From contig NZ_MSCQ01000001.1 in assembly GCF_002954725.1 (NCBI RefSeq), positions 222,445 to 276,890 of the forward strand: DNA of 54,446 nucleotides, read 5' to 3'. Both the position numbers and the translations under genes were made by a program. Positions 30,488 through 41,998 of this stretch are shown here, one piece after another. The stretch comes from Photobacterium phosphoreum. Lineage in GTDB: Bacteria; Pseudomonadota; Gammaproteobacteria; Enterobacterales; Vibrionaceae. Below the pieces are notes generated by a model. That model saw only the letters and a program-made list of their open reading frames with translations, was not told where the DNA came from and made no database searches. The stretch's first letter is position 1, and each line of letters starts with the position of its first letter.

Positions 30488-32341
30488 ATGGCATTTTTAC
30501 AGATTTCTGAACCCGGTCAAAGTGCAGCACCGCACCAACAAAAATTAGCGGTTGGCATTGATTTAGGGACGACAAACTCATTAGTTGCAACCGTCCGTAG
30601 TGGCGTTGCAGAAACATTAAAAGATGCTGAAGGCCGTTCAATTTTACCCTCAGTTGTTCATTATGCAGAGAAGCATGTATTAACAGGAGATGCTGCACGT
30701 GCGTATGCACAGCGTGATCCGGTTAATACTATCTTATCGGTTAAACGCCTAATGGGACGCTCATTGGTTGATATTGAGCAGCGTTATCCGCAATTGCCTT
30801 ATCAATTTACCGCATCAGCAAATGGCTTACCGCAGCTAGTGACTCGTCAAGGGGCGATGAATCCAGTACAGGTATCGGCTGAAATTTTAAAATCATTAAG
30901 TCAGCGTGCAGTAGAAAGTTTAGGTGGCGAGCTTGAAGGGGTAGTGATTACTGTTCCTGCTTATTTTGATGATGCACAACGTGCAGGTACAAAAGATGCA
31001 GCTAAGTTAGCGAATTTAAATGTTTTGCGCTTACTTAATGAACCTACAGCAGCAGCGATTGCTTATGGCCTTGATTCAGGCCAAGAAGGTGTTATTGCTG
31101 TTTATGATCTTGGTGGTGGTACGTTTGATATTTCGGTTCTACGGTTGTCAAAAGGCGTATTTGAAGTATTAGCCACTGGCGGTGATTCGGCATTAGGCGG
31201 TGATGATCTTGATCAGCTGATTGCCGACTGGATTCTCATTCAAGCTCAATTGACCGCGACATTAACGCCACAGCAGCGTCGTGAACTGCAAGACGCAGCT
31301 CAGCAGGCGAAAGTCGCGCTGAGTGATGCAGATAGTGTTGAGATTAATGTTCTTGGTTGGCAGGGTGACATTACCCGTGAGCAATTTAATGGTTTAGTTA
31401 CCCCATTAATTAAGAAAACATTATTTGCTTGTCGTCGCGCACTAAAAGATGCTGATATTACCATTGATGATGTTATTCAAACGGTGATGGTAGGTGGTTC
31501 AACTCGCGTACCGTTAGTGCGTGAGTTAGTAGGTACATTTTTTGGTAAGACACCCTTAACCTCAATCGATCCTGATCAAGTGGTTGCGATTGGTGCTGCT
31601 ATTCAGGCTGATATTCTGGTGGGTAATAAACCCGATGCAGATATGTTGCTGCTTGATGTGATTCCATTGTCATTAGGCATTGAAACCATGGGCGGCATGA
31701 TTGAGAAAATTATTCCGCGTAACACCACGCTACCTGTTGCTCGCGCCCAAGAATTTACCACCTTTAAAGATGGTCAGACTGCAATGTCAGTTCATATTGT
31801 TCAAGGTGAGCGTGAAATGGTGAGCGATTGCCGTTCATTAGCCCGCTTCACTTTACGTGGTATTCCACCAATGGCAGCAGGCGCTGCACACATTCGAGTG
31901 ACTTACCAAGTTGATGCTGATGGTTTGTTATCGGTAACTGCGATGGAAAAAAGCAGCGGTGTGCAATCATCGATTCAAGTGAAGCCCTCTTATGGTCTTT
32001 CTGATGATGAAATTGCGACCATGTTACGTGATTCAATGACATTTGCTCAAGACGATAAAGACGCACGTGCATTAGCGGAACAGCAGGTAGAAGCGGATCG
32101 AGTACTTGAAGGGTTAATTGCCGCACTGGCTGCGGATGGTGACACCTTGTTAACGGCTCAAGAACGCGAAGAATTAGAAACTGTAATGATGGAACTGGTT
32201 CAATTACGTCAGAGTGGCGACGCTCGTACTATTGAAGCTGGAATTAAGAAAACTGATAAGGCCAGCCAAGAGTTTGCGTCACGTCGAATGGATAAATCTA
32301 TTCGTCAAGCGTTAGCTGGTCAGTCTATTGATGAGGTTTAG
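30488..32341 (+). CDS. hscA: Fe-S chaperone HscA (Hsp70 family)
   Basis: Specialised Hsp70 that drives cluster transfer from IscU using ATP. 617 aa (E. coli 616). Nucleotide-binding motifs: [26 protein letters not shown] and [14 protein letters not shown]; substrate-binding domain from about residue 385. Two nt before fdx, so probably coupled. Confidence 0.97.
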   Translation: MAFLQISEPGQSAAPHQQKLAVGIDLGTTNSLVATVRSGVAETLKDAEGRSILPSVVHYAEKHVLTGDAARAYAQRDPVNTILSVKRLMGRSLVDIEQRYPQLPYQFTASANGLPQLVTRQGAMNPVQVSAEILKSLSQRAVESLGGELEGVVITVPAYFDDAQRAGTKDAAKLANLNVLRLLNEPTAAAIAYGLDSGQEGVIAVYDLGGGTFDISVLRLSKGVFEVLATGGDSALGGDDLDQLIADWILIQAQLTATLTPQQRRELQDAAQQAKVALSDADSVEINVLGWQGDITREQFNGLVTPLIKKTLFACRRALKDADITIDDVIQTVMVGGSTRVPLVRELVGTFFGKTPLTSIDPDQVVAIGAAIQADILVGNKPDADMLLLDVIPLSLGIETMGGMIEKIIPRNTTLPVARAQEFTTFKDGQTAMSVHIVQGEREMVSDCRSLARFTLRGIPPMAAGAAHIRVTYQVDADGLLSVTAMEKSSGVQSSIQVKPSYGLSDDEIATMLRDSMTFAQDDKDARALAEQQVEADRVLEGLIAALAADGDTLLTAQEREELETVMMELVQLRQSGDARTIEAGIKKTDKASQEFASRRMDKSIRQALAGQSIDEV

Positions 32342-32343
32342 GC

Positions 32344-32682
32344 ATGCCTAAGATTATAATTTTACCCAATGAAGAACATTGCCCTGAAGGCGCAATTTTA
32401 GAAGCAAAATCTGGCGAAACTATCCTAGATGTTGCACTGCGTAATGGCATTGAAATTGAGCATGCGTGTGAAAAGTCTTGTGCATGTACCACGTGTCATG
32501 TTGTTGTTCGAGAAGGCTTTGACTCTCTAAATGAGAGCGATGAACTTGAAGATGATATGCTCGATAAAGCATGGGGACTTGAGCCAGAATCTCGATTGAG
32601 TTGTCAGGCGCGGGTTGCTGATGATGACTTAGTGGTCGATATTCCTCGTTATACAGTGAATCTCGCTTCTGAAGCACATTAA
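32344..32682 (+). CDS. fdx: ISC-type [2Fe-2S] ferredoxin
   Basis: Adrenodoxin-like ferredoxin that supplies electrons for cluster assembly. 112 aa. Cluster ligands C42, C48, C51 and C87 (CEKSCACTTC and LSCQ) match E. coli Fdx. 2 nt after hscA. Confidence 0.97.
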   Translation: MPKIIILPNEEHCPEGAILEAKSGETILDVALRNGIEIEHACEKSCACTTCHVVVREGFDSLNESDELEDDMLDKAWGLEPESRLSCQARVADDDLVVDIPRYTVNLASEAH

Positions 32683-32694
32683 TCGAAACAGATA

Positions 32695-32727
32695 AATAGG
32701 TCGCCATTATGGTGGCCTATTTTTTTA
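32695..32727 (+). terminator. terminator between fdx and iscX
   Basis: Stem AATAGGTCGCCA / TGGTGGCCTATT with two wobble pairs, followed by a run of seven T. It separates iscX from the rest of the cluster, so iscX may rely on read-through or its own promoter. Confidence 0.85.
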
Positions 32728-32808
32728 GCTATTGATTAGGATTGCGGTTATTTATCAGAGTCATGTTACGTTAATTTGTTATTTTTATTCAAAAAATGAG
32801 GATTTATT

Positions 32809-33006
32809 ATGAGTCTACAATGGATTGATTCACGTGATATTGCCATTGAACTGGTTGAGTTATACCCAGAGGTAGATCCGACTCAAGTACGTTTTACTGA
32901 TCTTCGCGATTGGATCATTGCACTGGATGAATTTGACGATGATATTGATCATTGTAATGAGAAGATTTTAGAAGCGGTACAAATGTGTTGGATTGACGAA
33001 CAATAA
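32809..33006 (+). CDS. iscX: Fe-S assembly protein IscX
   Basis: Small acidic protein (65 aa, E. coli 66) that binds IscS and iron and tunes the rate of cluster synthesis. The winged-helix-like fold and the motifs ALDEFDDD and EKILEAVQMCWIDE are characteristic. TGAGGA precedes the ATG. Separated from fdx by 126 bp. Confidence 0.95.
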   Translation: MSLQWIDSRDIAIELVELYPEVDPTQVRFTDLRDWIIALDEFDDDIDHCNEKILEAVQMCWIDEQ

Positions 33007-33152
33007 TCGGCATAACGAAAAACAGGTTTTATTGTTGCCTCTAAAGGTTGATAAGCATAATCTTATTCGTTACAAAAATAGAATAACAATAACGCAGTAA
33101 TTGGCATTTTTTAATGGCCTTAGCTGTGTGATATTTATCAAGGAGCTTATCA

Positions 33153-34436
33153 ATGTCTACCATGATGTCAGTCTTTCTTTCTCATCACGTTGCGGAGAGT
33201 CACTGGGGTGCAAATGCACTCGTGAGTTTTAATACCGAAGGGACGCTTATCCATGTTACTGCAACAGATTCTTTAGGCAATATTCAACGAGCAGCACGTC
33301 GCTTGGATTCGCAGGGAATTAAACAGGTTACACTGATAGGATCAGAATGGAATCAAGAGGCGATTTGGGCGTTCGTACAAGGCTATCGTAATCCAAAAGC
33401 GGATAATACGGTGACTTGGGAACCACTAAATGAAACTGATGAAGTAGAACTGCAAGCACGGATTAAAACCACTAATTGGGTGTGCGATATTATCAATCAA
33501 CCGGCAGATGTGGTTGCCCCTTCACAATTAGCAGCACGTGCTGGTGAGTTTATTAAATCGTTAGCGCCACAACATGTCACCTATAAAATCGTTAAAGGTA
33601 ACGACTTATTAGATGAAGGCTGGAATGGTATTCATGCAGTAGGTCGTGGTTCTGATCACCGTCCAGCAATGCTACGTTTAGATTACAATCCTACCGGTGA
33701 TGCTGATGCGCCAGTTTTTGCATGTATCGTTGGTAAAGGTATTACCTTTGATTCTGGCGGTTATAGCATCAAGCCATCAGCAGGTATGGCATCAATGAAA
33801 GCAGATATGGGCGGCGCAGCATTAGCGACTGGTGGTTTAGCGTTGGCAATGGCACGTGGGCTTAATAAGCGGATTAAATTAGTACTATGTTGTGCTGAGA
33901 ATATGATTTCAGGCCGCGCACTAAAATTAGGCGATATCATTAAATATAAAAATGGTAAAACCGTTGAAGTGTTAAATACCGATGCCGAAGGACGATTAGT
34001 CTTGGCTGATGGTTTAATGTATGCCAATAGCCAACACCCTGAGTTGATCATTGATTGCGCGACGTTAACAGGCTCTGCCAAAATGGCATTGGGCAATGAT
34101 TACCACGCGTTATTGAGTTTTGACCAAGACTTATCGCGCCAAGCATTAGCGGCAGCAGCACAAGAAGGTGAAGGTATGTGGCCGCTACCTTTAGCTGAAA
34201 TCCACCGTAATATGTTGCCATCAAATTTTGCTGATCTTGCCAATATTTCTAACGGTGATTTTATGCCAGGAGCCAGTACAGCGGCGGCATTCTTGTCGTA
34301 TTTTGTTGATGATTATCAGCAAGGTTGGATGCATATCGATGCCAGCGGTACGTATCGTAAGAGCGGTAATGATCAATGGGCTGCAGGCGCAACAGGTATG
34401 GGTGTTAAAACCTTAGCCCGTATTTTAGCGCAATAG
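33153..34436 (+). CDS. pepB: peptidase B (M17 leucyl-aminopeptidase family)
   Basis: Cytoplasmic broad-specificity aminopeptidase. 427 aa, as in E. coli PepB. Two-metal and active-site residues K195, D200, K207, D218, D277, E279 and R281 fall exactly on the E. coli positions ([30 protein letters not shown]). RBS AAGGAG lies about 8 nt before the ATG. It follows the isc cluster as in E. coli. A second, diverged copy lies immediately downstream. Confidence 0.95.
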   Translation: MSTMMSVFLSHHVAESHWGANALVSFNTEGTLIHVTATDSLGNIQRAARRLDSQGIKQVTLIGSEWNQEAIWAFVQGYRNPKADNTVTWEPLNETDEVELQARIKTTNWVCDIINQPADVVAPSQLAARAGEFIKSLAPQHVTYKIVKGNDLLDEGWNGIHAVGRGSDHRPAMLRLDYNPTGDADAPVFACIVGKGITFDSGGYSIKPSAGMASMKADMGGAALATGGLALAMARGLNKRIKLVLCCAENMISGRALKLGDIIKYKNGKTVEVLNTDAEGRLVLADGLMYANSQHPELIIDCATLTGSAKMALGNDYHALLSFDQDLSRQALAAAAQEGEGMWPLPLAEIHRNMLPSNFADLANISNGDFMPGASTAAAFLSYFVDDYQQGWMHIDASGTYRKSGNDQWAAGATGMGVKTLARILAQ

Positions 34437-34451
34437 TAACCGTTAAAAAAT

Positions 34452-34505
34452 AAAGCCTTCTTAATGATTTTGTTTCTAGTTAAAATCGTTTAAGAGGGCT
34501 TTTTT
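34452..34505 (+). terminator. terminator between the two pepB copies
   Basis: AAGCCTTCTTAA pairs with TTAAGAGGGCTT and an inner GATTTT with AAAATC, then a run of T. The second peptidase gene must therefore have its own promoter or depend on read-through. Confidence 0.85.
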
Positions 34506-34565
34506 GTATTTAAATTACGCTAAATAAAAAATATAGACTATAAATAAAACAAGAGGTTATCAATA

Positions 34566-35843
34566 ATGTTGACAGTTAATTTATCAAAAGAGCCTGCTCG
34601 TGCTCCTTGGGGTATCAATGCATTACTCAGTTACCAAGCTGATAGTGTTACTGTGCATTACGATGCTGCATTTAGTTTACGGCGTATTCAACAGGCGGGT
34701 CGACAACTTCAAGCTCAAGCGATTGAAGCGGTCAGTTTACAAGGTGATGGTTGGAACTATGAACGCCAATGGGCATTTTATTGTGGTTTTGCCGCGACGA
34801 TGCATGCAGTTACTATAAAATGGGCATCGATTGATGAAGATGAACTTGAGCTGTTAAATGCTCGTCGACACAGCCATGATTGGGCACGCCAGATCATCAA
34901 TGCGGGTCCTGATACAGTATATCCACAAAAATTAGCTCAAGCGGCAGTCGCTTTTTTATCGAATATTGGTGGCGAACATATCCATTCTCAAATGATTGTT
35001 GGTGATGAATTGCTCGCTGATGGTTGGGTGGGTATTCACAGCGTTGGCCGTGGCAGCCAACATCCACCGGTATTGCTAGAAGTTGATTATAACCCAACCG
35101 CCGATCCTGATGCGCCCGTGAGTGCGTGTTTAGTGGGGAAAGGGATCACCTTTGACTCTGGTGGCTATAGTTTAAAGCCCAGTGCCGGTATGGTCAGCAT
35201 GAAGTGTGACATGGGGGGCGCTGCGACAGTTACTGCTGCATTAGGGTATGCCATTGCACAAGGGTTAGCTCAACGGGTCAAACTTATTCTTTGTTGTGCT
35301 GAAAATATGGTGTCAGGCGATGCTTATAAGCTCGGCGATGTGCTAACGTATAACAATGGGGTATCAGTTGAAATCGTCAATACTGATGCCGAAGGTCGAT
35401 TAGTATTAGCGGATGGCTTGTTATTGGCCTCTGCCACTAAAGCACCGTTAATTATTGATGCTGCGACGTTAACGGGCGCGGCAATGATGGCGGTGGGTAG
35501 CGACTACAACGCTATTTTTGGTTTTGATAAATCATTATTAGCGCGTGCACAACAGTTATCAGAATTGGTTAATGAGCCTGCATGGCCATTACCGCTAGAA
35601 AAATGGCATCAAGATTACTGTCCGTCTGCGTTTGCAGATACCGCCAATAGTCGTGTTCAAAAAGGTGGTGGTATGGGCGGCGCATCTAATGCTGCTGGGT
35701 TTTTATCGCGCTTTGTCGATACTGATAATAGCCGTTGGATTCATTTCGATCTGGCAGCATGTTATCGTGATAGCGCTGATCCACGTTGGGCAGTCGGTGC
35801 GACGGGCTTAGGTATTGCAAATATTGCAGGATTACTATTGTAA
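34566..35843 (+). CDS. second peptidase B-like aminopeptidase (tandem paralogue)
   Basis: 425-aa M17 peptidase, homologous along its whole length to the gene just upstream. The core is very similar and all catalytic and metal residues are kept (K192, D197, K204, D215, D274, E276, R278), but the N-terminal domain (residues 1-160) has diverged strongly. It should be active, perhaps with different substrate preference or oligomer partner. The divergence argues for an old duplication rather than a recent one. RBS AAGAGGT lies about 8 nt before the ATG. Confidence 0.92.
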   Translation: MLTVNLSKEPARAPWGINALLSYQADSVTVHYDAAFSLRRIQQAGRQLQAQAIEAVSLQGDGWNYERQWAFYCGFAATMHAVTIKWASIDEDELELLNARRHSHDWARQIINAGPDTVYPQKLAQAAVAFLSNIGGEHIHSQMIVGDELLADGWVGIHSVGRGSQHPPVLLEVDYNPTADPDAPVSACLVGKGITFDSGGYSLKPSAGMVSMKCDMGGAATVTAALGYAIAQGLAQRVKLILCCAENMVSGDAYKLGDVLTYNNGVSVEIVNTDAEGRLVLADGLLLASATKAPLIIDAATLTGAAMMAVGSDYNAIFGFDKSLLARAQQLSELVNEPAWPLPLEKWHQDYCPSAFADTANSRVQKGGGMGGASNAAGFLSRFVDTDNSRWIHFDLAACYRDSADPRWAVGATGLGIANIAGLLL

Positions 35844-35910
35844 GTAATCTTGCTTATCAGTGGCTACTAAGTAAATGGACGGCAACTAGACTCAAAAGGA
35901 AACTATAATA

Positions 35911-36339
35911 ATGACAATAGAAAAAACTTTTTCAATCGTAAAGCCGGATGCTGTTAAACGAAATTTAATTGGCGCTATTTATCAACGTTTCGAAAATGCA
36001 GGATTAAAAATTGTAGCGGCAAAAATGCTACAACTCACTAAAATTCAAGCGCAAGGTTTTTATGCCGAGCATGAAGGCAAACCTTTTTTTGATGAATTAG
36101 TCGATTTTATGATATCAGGACCTGTGATGGTGCAAGTACTTGAAGGAGAGGACGCCATTGTTCGTTATCGAGAACTAATGGGTAAAACTAATCCTCAAGA
36201 AGCTGCTTGTGGCACTCTTCGTGCTGATTTTGCGATTAGTTTACGTTATAACTCTGTTCATGGCTCAGACAGCCCTGTATCGGCTGAGCGTGAGATTGGC
36301 TACTTTTTTGCCGCTGATGAATTATGTCCTCGCAGTTAA
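35911..36339 (+). CDS. ndk: nucleoside diphosphate kinase
   Basis: Transfers phosphate between nucleoside tri- and diphosphates. 142 aa (E. coli 143). Phospho-His H117 in [22 protein letters not shown] start ([15 protein letters not shown]). RBS AAAAGGAA. Ends at a terminator at 36379-36410. Confidence 0.97.
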   Translation: MTIEKTFSIVKPDAVKRNLIGAIYQRFENAGLKIVAAKMLQLTKIQAQGFYAEHEGKPFFDELVDFMISGPVMVQVLEGEDAIVRYRELMGKTNPQEAACGTLRADFAISLRYNSVHGSDSPVSAEREIGYFFAADELCPRS

Positions 36340-36378
36340 TGATTGCGTTGCGGTGAAAAAACAAGCAAAACCAAATAC

Positions 36379-36410
36379 TAAAGGGAGGCTAAGGCTTCCC
36401 TTTATTATTT
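36379..36410 (+). terminator. Rho-independent terminator of ndk
   Basis: Stem AAAGGGAGGC / GCTTCCCTTT with a TAAG loop and one G-T pair, followed by ATTATTTT. Confidence 0.85.
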
Positions 36411-36587
36411 TAAGCGCCAAGATTGTTATAACCACTAAAATAACCATACAGTGAACGGGTGGAAACCCGCGGCTAAAGGCTGTACAATTTCGCGCCTTAA
36501 ACCCTGATAGCTATGATGAGACTGTCAATTGCAGATCTCCGAGTTATAAAGGCGCAGCAATAGTCATTTTTAGTGAGGCACCAACCG

Positions 36588-37709
36588 ATGACAACTGTCA
36601 AAATTAATCTGCTGGATTTCGATCGCAAAGGTCTGCGTAAATACTTTGTCGAAGAGCTAAATGAAAAGCCATTCCGAGCAGATCAGATAATGAAATGGAT
36701 ATATCATTTCGGTTGTGATGACTTTGAGCAAATGAACAACATTAATAAAAAGTTGCGTGAAAAATTACAGCGTGTTGCTGAAATTCGTGCACCTGAAGTT
36801 TCTAACGCACAATATTCGACTGACGGCACTATCAAATGGGCAATGCGTGTTGGCGATCAAGATGTAGAAACGGTTTATATTCCTGATGAAGATCGCGCAA
36901 CCTTATGTGTTTCTTCTCAAGTAGGCTGTGCACTTGAATGTAAGTTCTGTTCAACGGGTCAACAAGGCTTTAACCGTAATCTGCGTGTCTCTGAGATTAT
37001 TGGTCAGGTGTGGCGTGCAGCGAAAGAGATCGGTCTTCAAAAAGAAACGGGTCGTCGTCCTATTACTAATATCGTAATGATGGGTATGGGTGAGCCGTTA
37101 CTGAACATGAAAAACTTAATTCCAGCATTAGAAATTATGCTTGATGATTTAGGTTTCGGTTTATCTAAGCGCCGCGTTACCGTATCAACATCGGGTGTGG
37201 TATCAGGTTTAGAGCAAATGATCGGTACTATCGACGTTGCGCTGGCTATTTCATTACATGCACCGACAGATGAATTACGTTCGCAAATTATGCCAATCAA
37301 TGATCGTTGGAATATTGAAACGTTTTTAGATGTTGTTCGCCGTTATGTTGACTCAACTAATGCTAACCGCGGTCGTGTAACGATTGAATATGTGCTACTG
37401 GATCATGTTAATGATGATATGGAGCATGCGCGTCAGTTAGGTCGCCTATTAAAAGATACCCCAGCGAAAATTAACTTGATCCCGTTCAATCCATATCCGG
37501 GTTCACCGTACAAAAAACCTAGTAATTCACGTATAGATCGCTTTATGAAAACGCTAATGGAGTATGATTACACCGTAACTGTACGTAAAACGCGTGGTGA
37601 TGATATTGATGCTGCATGTGGTCAGTTAGTCGGTGATGTTATTGACCGCACAAAACGTACCCAAGCTAAATTACCAGTGGGTGAGCCTATTGCTGTTAAA
37701 ACCCTTTAA
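36588..37709 (+). CDS. rlmN: dual-specificity 23S rRNA A2503 / tRNA A37 C2-methyltransferase
   Basis: Radical-SAM enzyme that makes 2-methyladenosine. 373 aa. [4Fe-4S] ligands C114, C118 and C121 (CALECKFC); the methyl-carrier cysteine C344 (DAACGQL) and second catalytic C107 are present. The ATG at 36588 lies about 9 nt after GTGAGG; a GTG five codons earlier overlaps that RBS. A stable CGGGT-GGAA-ACCCG hairpin lies in the leader near 36457-36470. First gene of the rlmN-pilW-rodZ-ispG-hisS-yfgM-bamB series. Confidence 0.96.
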   Translation: MTTVKINLLDFDRKGLRKYFVEELNEKPFRADQIMKWIYHFGCDDFEQMNNINKKLREKLQRVAEIRAPEVSNAQYSTDGTIKWAMRVGDQDVETVYIPDEDRATLCVSSQVGCALECKFCSTGQQGFNRNLRVSEIIGQVWRAAKEIGLQKETGRRPITNIVMMGMGEPLLNMKNLIPALEIMLDDLGFGLSKRRVTVSTSGVVSGLEQMIGTIDVALAISLHAPTDELRSQIMPINDRWNIETFLDVVRRYVDSTNANRGRVTIEYVLLDHVNDDMEHARQLGRLLKDTPAKINLIPFNPYPGSPYKKPSNSRIDRFMKTLMEYDYTVTVRKTRGDDIDAACGQLVGDVIDRTKRTQAKLPVGEPIAVKTL

Positions 37710-37766
37710 TTAGATTAGCGATTATAATCTCTTCGCGGTTTAACATGGATGTTAAGGTGAATAAAA

Positions 37767-38525
37767 ATGATACGATGGATGAACTATCCATTATTTTCTT
37801 GTTTACTGTTGGCCGGATGTGCCACTGTGACGGTAGAAGATAGCGCTGAACAATTTAATGCCATTGATGCTGCTGAAGCACGAATGACATTAGGGTTAAA
37901 TTATTTAAAAGTAGGCCAATGGCAACGTGCAAGTGAAAATTTGGAGCAAGCATTAGCTTATGCTCCTGATTACTATCGTGTACAAAATGCGATGGCCTAT
38001 TATTATCAAAAGGTTGGAGAAATAGACGCCGCTGAAAAAATGTATAAAAAAGCCTTAAAGGACGCACCTAAAAATGGTGATGTACTTAATAATTATGGGG
38101 CATTTTTATGTAGTGAAGGGCGTTATGACGAAGCCATCAGTGCTTTTGTTAAAGCCATCAACCAACCTTACTATTATCTTATTTCGGCAAGTTATGAAAA
38201 CGCAGGTTTATGTAGTAGTAAACAAGGCAATGACGTACAAGCGATAGATTATTTTGAAAAAGCACTTTCTCATGATCCATATCGTCCGAAATCAATGTTA
38301 CAACTGGCACGACTAGAATTAGACGCTAATAATTATAAAGACGCTCGTGTACTGTTGTTTAAATTTAATAAGCGATATGGGCATACAGCAAATAGTTTGT
38401 TGTTGCTTATTCAGTTAGAAAACCAAACTGGACGGTTAACTTTGGTCACTAAATACGCTAACTTATTAAAAGAACAATTTCCTGATTCTCAGCAATATCA
38501 GAATTATCTAGCCAATGAATACTGA
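37767..38525 (+). CDS. pilW: type IV pilus biogenesis/stability lipoprotein PilW (PilF)
   Basis: Outer-membrane lipoprotein that helps assemble the type IV pilus secretin. 252 aa: lipobox LLAGC with acylated C18, followed by about six TPR-like repeats (residues 40-245; for example LNYLKVGQWQRASENLEQAL and MAYYYQKVGEIDAAEKMYKK). RBS AAGGTG lies about 8 nt before the ATG. Its last 11 nt overlap the start of rodZ. Confidence 0.9.
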   Translation: MIRWMNYPLFSCLLLAGCATVTVEDSAEQFNAIDAAEARMTLGLNYLKVGQWQRASENLEQALAYAPDYYRVQNAMAYYYQKVGEIDAAEKMYKKALKDAPKNGDVLNNYGAFLCSEGRYDEAISAFVKAINQPYYYLISASYENAGLCSSKQGNDVQAIDYFEKALSHDPYRPKSMLQLARLELDANNYKDARVLLFKFNKRYGHTANSLLLLIQLENQTGRLTLVTKYANLLKEQFPDSQQYQNYLANEY

Positions 38526-39483
38526 ACATAACGATTCACCACAACCAGATAATGTTGCACGACCAGGCGATATGCTTCGTCAGGCGCGAGAGCAACTTGG
38601 ATACTCGCAAATAGATATCGCGAATCGATTACGATTACGCTTATCTGTTATTAATGATATCGAAAATAACTGTTTTGATAGTGCTACGATATCTACATTT
38701 ACCAGAGGGTATGTGCGTTCGTATGCAAAATATGTTGGGTTAGATGATGTTGCTGTAGTTGCCTTGTTAGATGATTACGGCCACTCAAAACCTAAAGCAC
38801 AAGAAATGCAAAGTTTCTCACGTCGCACTAACCGTGAGGCGCATGATAGCCGTATAATGGGGTTAACATGGATTTTAGCCGTGATCTTTGTTGGTGTTAC
38901 TGCTGTATGGTGGTGGCAAAACAGTCATTTAGATCGCGACCTAACGCCAGCGGTTGATGTTGCTAATGTTGAAGCGCCAACGGTTACTACTCCTGTTGTA
39001 GAACCATCAGCAGTGGTCACTACTACCTCAAATAATGTCGCTGTCACTGACGGAACAACAACGAATGTTCCAGCAACAACAGTGGTAACAACGGTAGCTA
39101 CTGATGCCGATGCAACTCAAACACCGGCGGTGAATACTGAAGCCGTAACGCCTGCTGTTGAACCTGTAGTAGCAACGACAGCAGAGACTGAGATAAAAGA
39201 TCCAGCGACAGTGACACCTGTTGCGGCCCCTGAGGTTGAAGCGGCACCAACATTACAATTAACGTTTGCTGCCGATTGTTGGGTTGATATTCGTGACGCG
39301 AATGGTAAACGTCTCGAAAGTGGTATTAAGACAGCAGGTCAAACACTTGATATTAATGGCAAGGCACCATTCCGAGTTCGACTTGGTGCACCGAGTGCCG
39401 TTAAAATAGAAATTAAAGGGCAACCTTTCGATCTTAGCCGTTATCCGGCAGGTCGACCTGTAACGCTAACGTTGCCGCAGTAA
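38515..39483 (+). CDS. rodZ: cytoskeletal protein RodZ
   Basis: Bitopic membrane protein that couples MreB filaments to the elongasome and keeps rod shape. 322 aa: Cro/CI-type HTH (about 18-80) that binds MreB, one TM helix (about 114-134), a long T/V/A/P-rich periplasmic linker (about 145-245) and a C-terminal beta domain (about 247-322, DUF4115). The ATG overlaps the last codons of pilW, so translation is coupled. Confidence 0.92.
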   Translation: MNTEHNDSPQPDNVARPGDMLRQAREQLGYSQIDIANRLRLRLSVINDIENNCFDSATISTFTRGYVRSYAKYVGLDDVAVVALLDDYGHSKPKAQEMQSFSRRTNREAHDSRIMGLTWILAVIFVGVTAVWWWQNSHLDRDLTPAVDVANVEAPTVTTPVVEPSAVVTTTSNNVAVTDGTTTNVPATTVVTTVATDADATQTPAVNTEAVTPAVEPVVATTAETEIKDPATVTPVAAPEVEAAPTLQLTFAADCWVDIRDANGKRLESGIKTAGQTLDINGKAPFRVRLGAPSAVKIEIKGQPFDLSRYPAGRPVTLTLPQ

Positions 39484-39499
39484 TAGAGAATGATAAAAC

Positions 39500-40612
39500 A
39501 TGCATAACGAATCACCCATTATACGTCGTCAATCAAGCCGAATTTATGTCGGTAATGTTCCTATCGGCGATGGCGCTCCGATTGCCGTTCAGTCAATGAC
39601 CAACACCCGAACGACGGATGTTGAGGCAACGGTTGCGCAAATTCGCGCGTTGGAAAAAGTAGGGGCAGATATTGTTCGTGTTTCAGTGCCGACAATGGAT
39701 GCCGCCGAAGCGTTTAAATTAATTAAACAACAAGTCAATGTTCCTTTAGTTGCTGATATCCATTTTGATTATCGTATCGCATTAAAAGTGGCTGAATACG
39801 GCGTTGATTGTTTGCGTATTAATCCGGGGAATATTGGTCGTGAAGATCGTATTCGCTCTGTGGTTGAATGTGCGCGTGATAACAATATTCCAATTCGTAT
39901 TGGCGTTAATGGCGGTTCGTTAGAAAAAGAAATTCAACAAAAATATGGAGAGCCAACGCCTGCTGCTTTAGTTGAATCAGCTTTGCGTCATGTTGAGATT
40001 TTAGATCGCCTTAACTTTGATCAATTTAAAGTCAGTGTTAAAGCCTCTGATGTGTTTTTAGCGGTTGAGTCTTACCGTCAGTTAGCGAAGCAAATTATAC
40101 AGCCATTGCATTTAGGTATTACTGAAGCGGGCGGCGCGCGTGCAGGTTCAGTGAAATCTGCTGTGGGCTTAGGAATGTTATTAGCGGAAGGTATTGGTGA
40201 TACTTTACGTATTTCATTAGCCGCCGATCCTATTGAAGAGATCAAAGTTGGTTTTGATATTTTAAAATCACTGCGTATTCGTTCGCGTGGAATTAACTTT
40301 ATTGCTTGTCCAACCTGTTCTCGTCAAGAGTTCGATGTTATCGCAACGGTTAATGAATTAGAGCAACGTTTAGAAGATATCGTGATTCCAATGGATGTTT
40401 CTATTATTGGTTGTGTGGTTAATGGCCCCGGTGAAGCAGAAGCATCACATTTAGGCATTGCTGGTGGTAGTCGTAAGAGTGCGTTCTATGAAGATGGTAT
40501 TCGTCAAAAAGAGCGCTTTGATAACGACAATGTGATTGATCAACTTGAGGCGAAAATCCGCGCAAAAGCCTCAATGTTAGACCTAAACAATCGCATTGAT
40601 ATTACGCAATAA
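39500..40612 (+). CDS. ispG: 4-hydroxy-3-methylbut-2-en-1-yl diphosphate synthase
   Basis: [4Fe-4S] enzyme of the MEP isoprenoid pathway, converting MEcPP to HMBPP. 370 aa (E. coli 372). Cluster ligands C270, C273 and C305 plus E312 ([11 protein letters not shown] and GCVVNGPGE) match E. coli numbering. The TIM-barrel start is [10 protein letters not shown]. Depends on the Isc system also encoded in the window. Confidence 0.97.
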   Translation: MHNESPIIRRQSSRIYVGNVPIGDGAPIAVQSMTNTRTTDVEATVAQIRALEKVGADIVRVSVPTMDAAEAFKLIKQQVNVPLVADIHFDYRIALKVAEYGVDCLRINPGNIGREDRIRSVVECARDNNIPIRIGVNGGSLEKEIQQKYGEPTPAALVESALRHVEILDRLNFDQFKVSVKASDVFLAVESYRQLAKQIIQPLHLGITEAGGARAGSVKSAVGLGMLLAEGIGDTLRISLAADPIEEIKVGFDILKSLRIRSRGINFIACPTCSRQEFDVIATVNELEQRLEDIVIPMDVSIIGCVVNGPGEAEASHLGIAGGSRKSAFYEDGIRQKERFDNDNVIDQLEAKIRAKASMLDLNNRIDITQ

Positions 40613-40716
40613 GATAAAATAGCAAAAACCATGCTGTTATTGTGGCAGTATGGTTCACTATTTCTGCAATAAATTATATATTCGATTTAAATCCCCATCG
40701 AAAACTGAGAATAATC

Positions 40717-41985
40717 GTGGCGAAACAAATTCAAGCAATTCGAGGCATGAACGATTGCCTTCCAACACAAACTCCACTTTGGCAAAAAGTCGAAGGTACT
40801 GTTAAACAAGTGATCAGTGCATATGGTTACAATGAAATCCGTATGCCAATTGTTGAGTCGACACATTTGTTTAAACGTGCGATCGGTGAAGTTACGGATG
40901 TTGTTGAAAAAGAAATGTACACCTTTGATGATCGTAATGGTGATAGTTTAACATTACGTCCAGAAGGTACAGCAAGCTGCGTGCGTGCTGGGATCGAAAA
41001 CGGTCTGCTTTACAATCAAGAACAGCGCCTATGGTACATGGGTCCAATGTTCCGTCATGAGCGTCCACAAAAAGGCCGTTACCGTCAATTCCACCAAGTT
41101 GGCGTGGAAGTGTTCGGTATTGATGGTCCTGATGTTGATGCTGAACTTATCATGATGACGGCGCGTTTATGGCGTGAACTTGGTATTAATGACCATGTTC
41201 GTCTAGAGTTAAATTCTATTGGTTCACTGCAAGCACGTGCAGAGTACCGTATCGCTCTAATTGCATTCCTTGAGCAACATATGGATGTATTAGATGAAGA
41301 TGCTAAGCGTCGTATGTACACCAATCCATTGCGTGTTTTAGATACTAAAAATCCTGCGATTCAAGAAGTTCTTGTTGATGCACCAATGCTTTCTGCGTAC
41401 CTCGATCCAGAATCAAAGCAACATTTTACTGGATTATGTGAACTATTAGACGCTGCTGGCATCAAATATCAAGTAAATGAACGCCTTGTACGTGGTTTAG
41501 ATTATTATAACCGTACTGTATTTGAGTGGATCACTGATAGCTTAGGTGCACAAGGTACAGTATGTGGTGGTGGTCGTTATGACGGCCTAGTTGAACAACT
41601 AGGTGGTAAAGCAACCTCATCAGTTGGTTTTGCTATGGGACTTGAACGCCTAGTATTACTGATGGAAGCATTAGAGCAAGACGATGTTCGTCGTTCGGTT
41701 GATGTTTACATGGTAACCGCTGGAGAAGGTACTTTAGCAGCAGGTATGATGCTTGCAGAAAAATTACGTGATCAATTACCTCAGTTACGCATTATGTCTA
41801 ACTTTGGTGGCGGTAATTTTAAAAAGCAATTTAAACGCGCTGATAACGTAGGTGCAGCAATTGCATTGGTTCTTGGTGAAAATGAAATTGCACAAAACAC
41901 CGTAGTGGTTAAAGATTTACATGGTGGTGAACAAACAACCATAGCACAGGACGAGGTTGCCGCGAAGCTGGCAGCATTGATTTAA
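40717..41985 (+). CDS. hisS: histidyl-tRNA synthetase
   Basis: Class II aminoacyl-tRNA synthetase. 422 aa (E. coli 424). Class II motifs: [19 protein letters not shown] (motif 2), [12 protein letters not shown] and [12 protein letters not shown] (motif 3); histidine loop [15 protein letters not shown]-terminal anticodon domain from about 325. The start is GTG at 40717, as in E. coli, with only a weak GAGA RBS; a further 25 codons upstream are open but unlike the family. Confidence 0.96.
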   Translation: MAKQIQAIRGMNDCLPTQTPLWQKVEGTVKQVISAYGYNEIRMPIVESTHLFKRAIGEVTDVVEKEMYTFDDRNGDSLTLRPEGTASCVRAGIENGLLYNQEQRLWYMGPMFRHERPQKGRYRQFHQVGVEVFGIDGPDVDAELIMMTARLWRELGINDHVRLELNSIGSLQARAEYRIALIAFLEQHMDVLDEDAKRRMYTNPLRVLDTKNPAIQEVLVDAPMLSAYLDPESKQHFTGLCELLDAAGIKYQVNERLVRGLDYYNRTVFEWITDSLGAQGTVCGGGRYDGLVEQLGGKATSSVGFAMGLERLVLLMEALEQDDVRRSVDVYMVTAGEGTLAAGMMLAEKLRDQLPQLRIMSNFGGGNFKKQFKRADNVGAAIALVLGENEIAQNTVVVKDLHGGEQTTIAQDEVAAKLAALI

Positions 41986-41998
41986 GAGAGGACAGGAA

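Noticed and set aside
36440..36520. tRNA-like fold before rlmN
   Set aside because: There is a stable GGAA-loop hairpin, but no cloverleaf or CCA end; treated as part of the rlmN leader.
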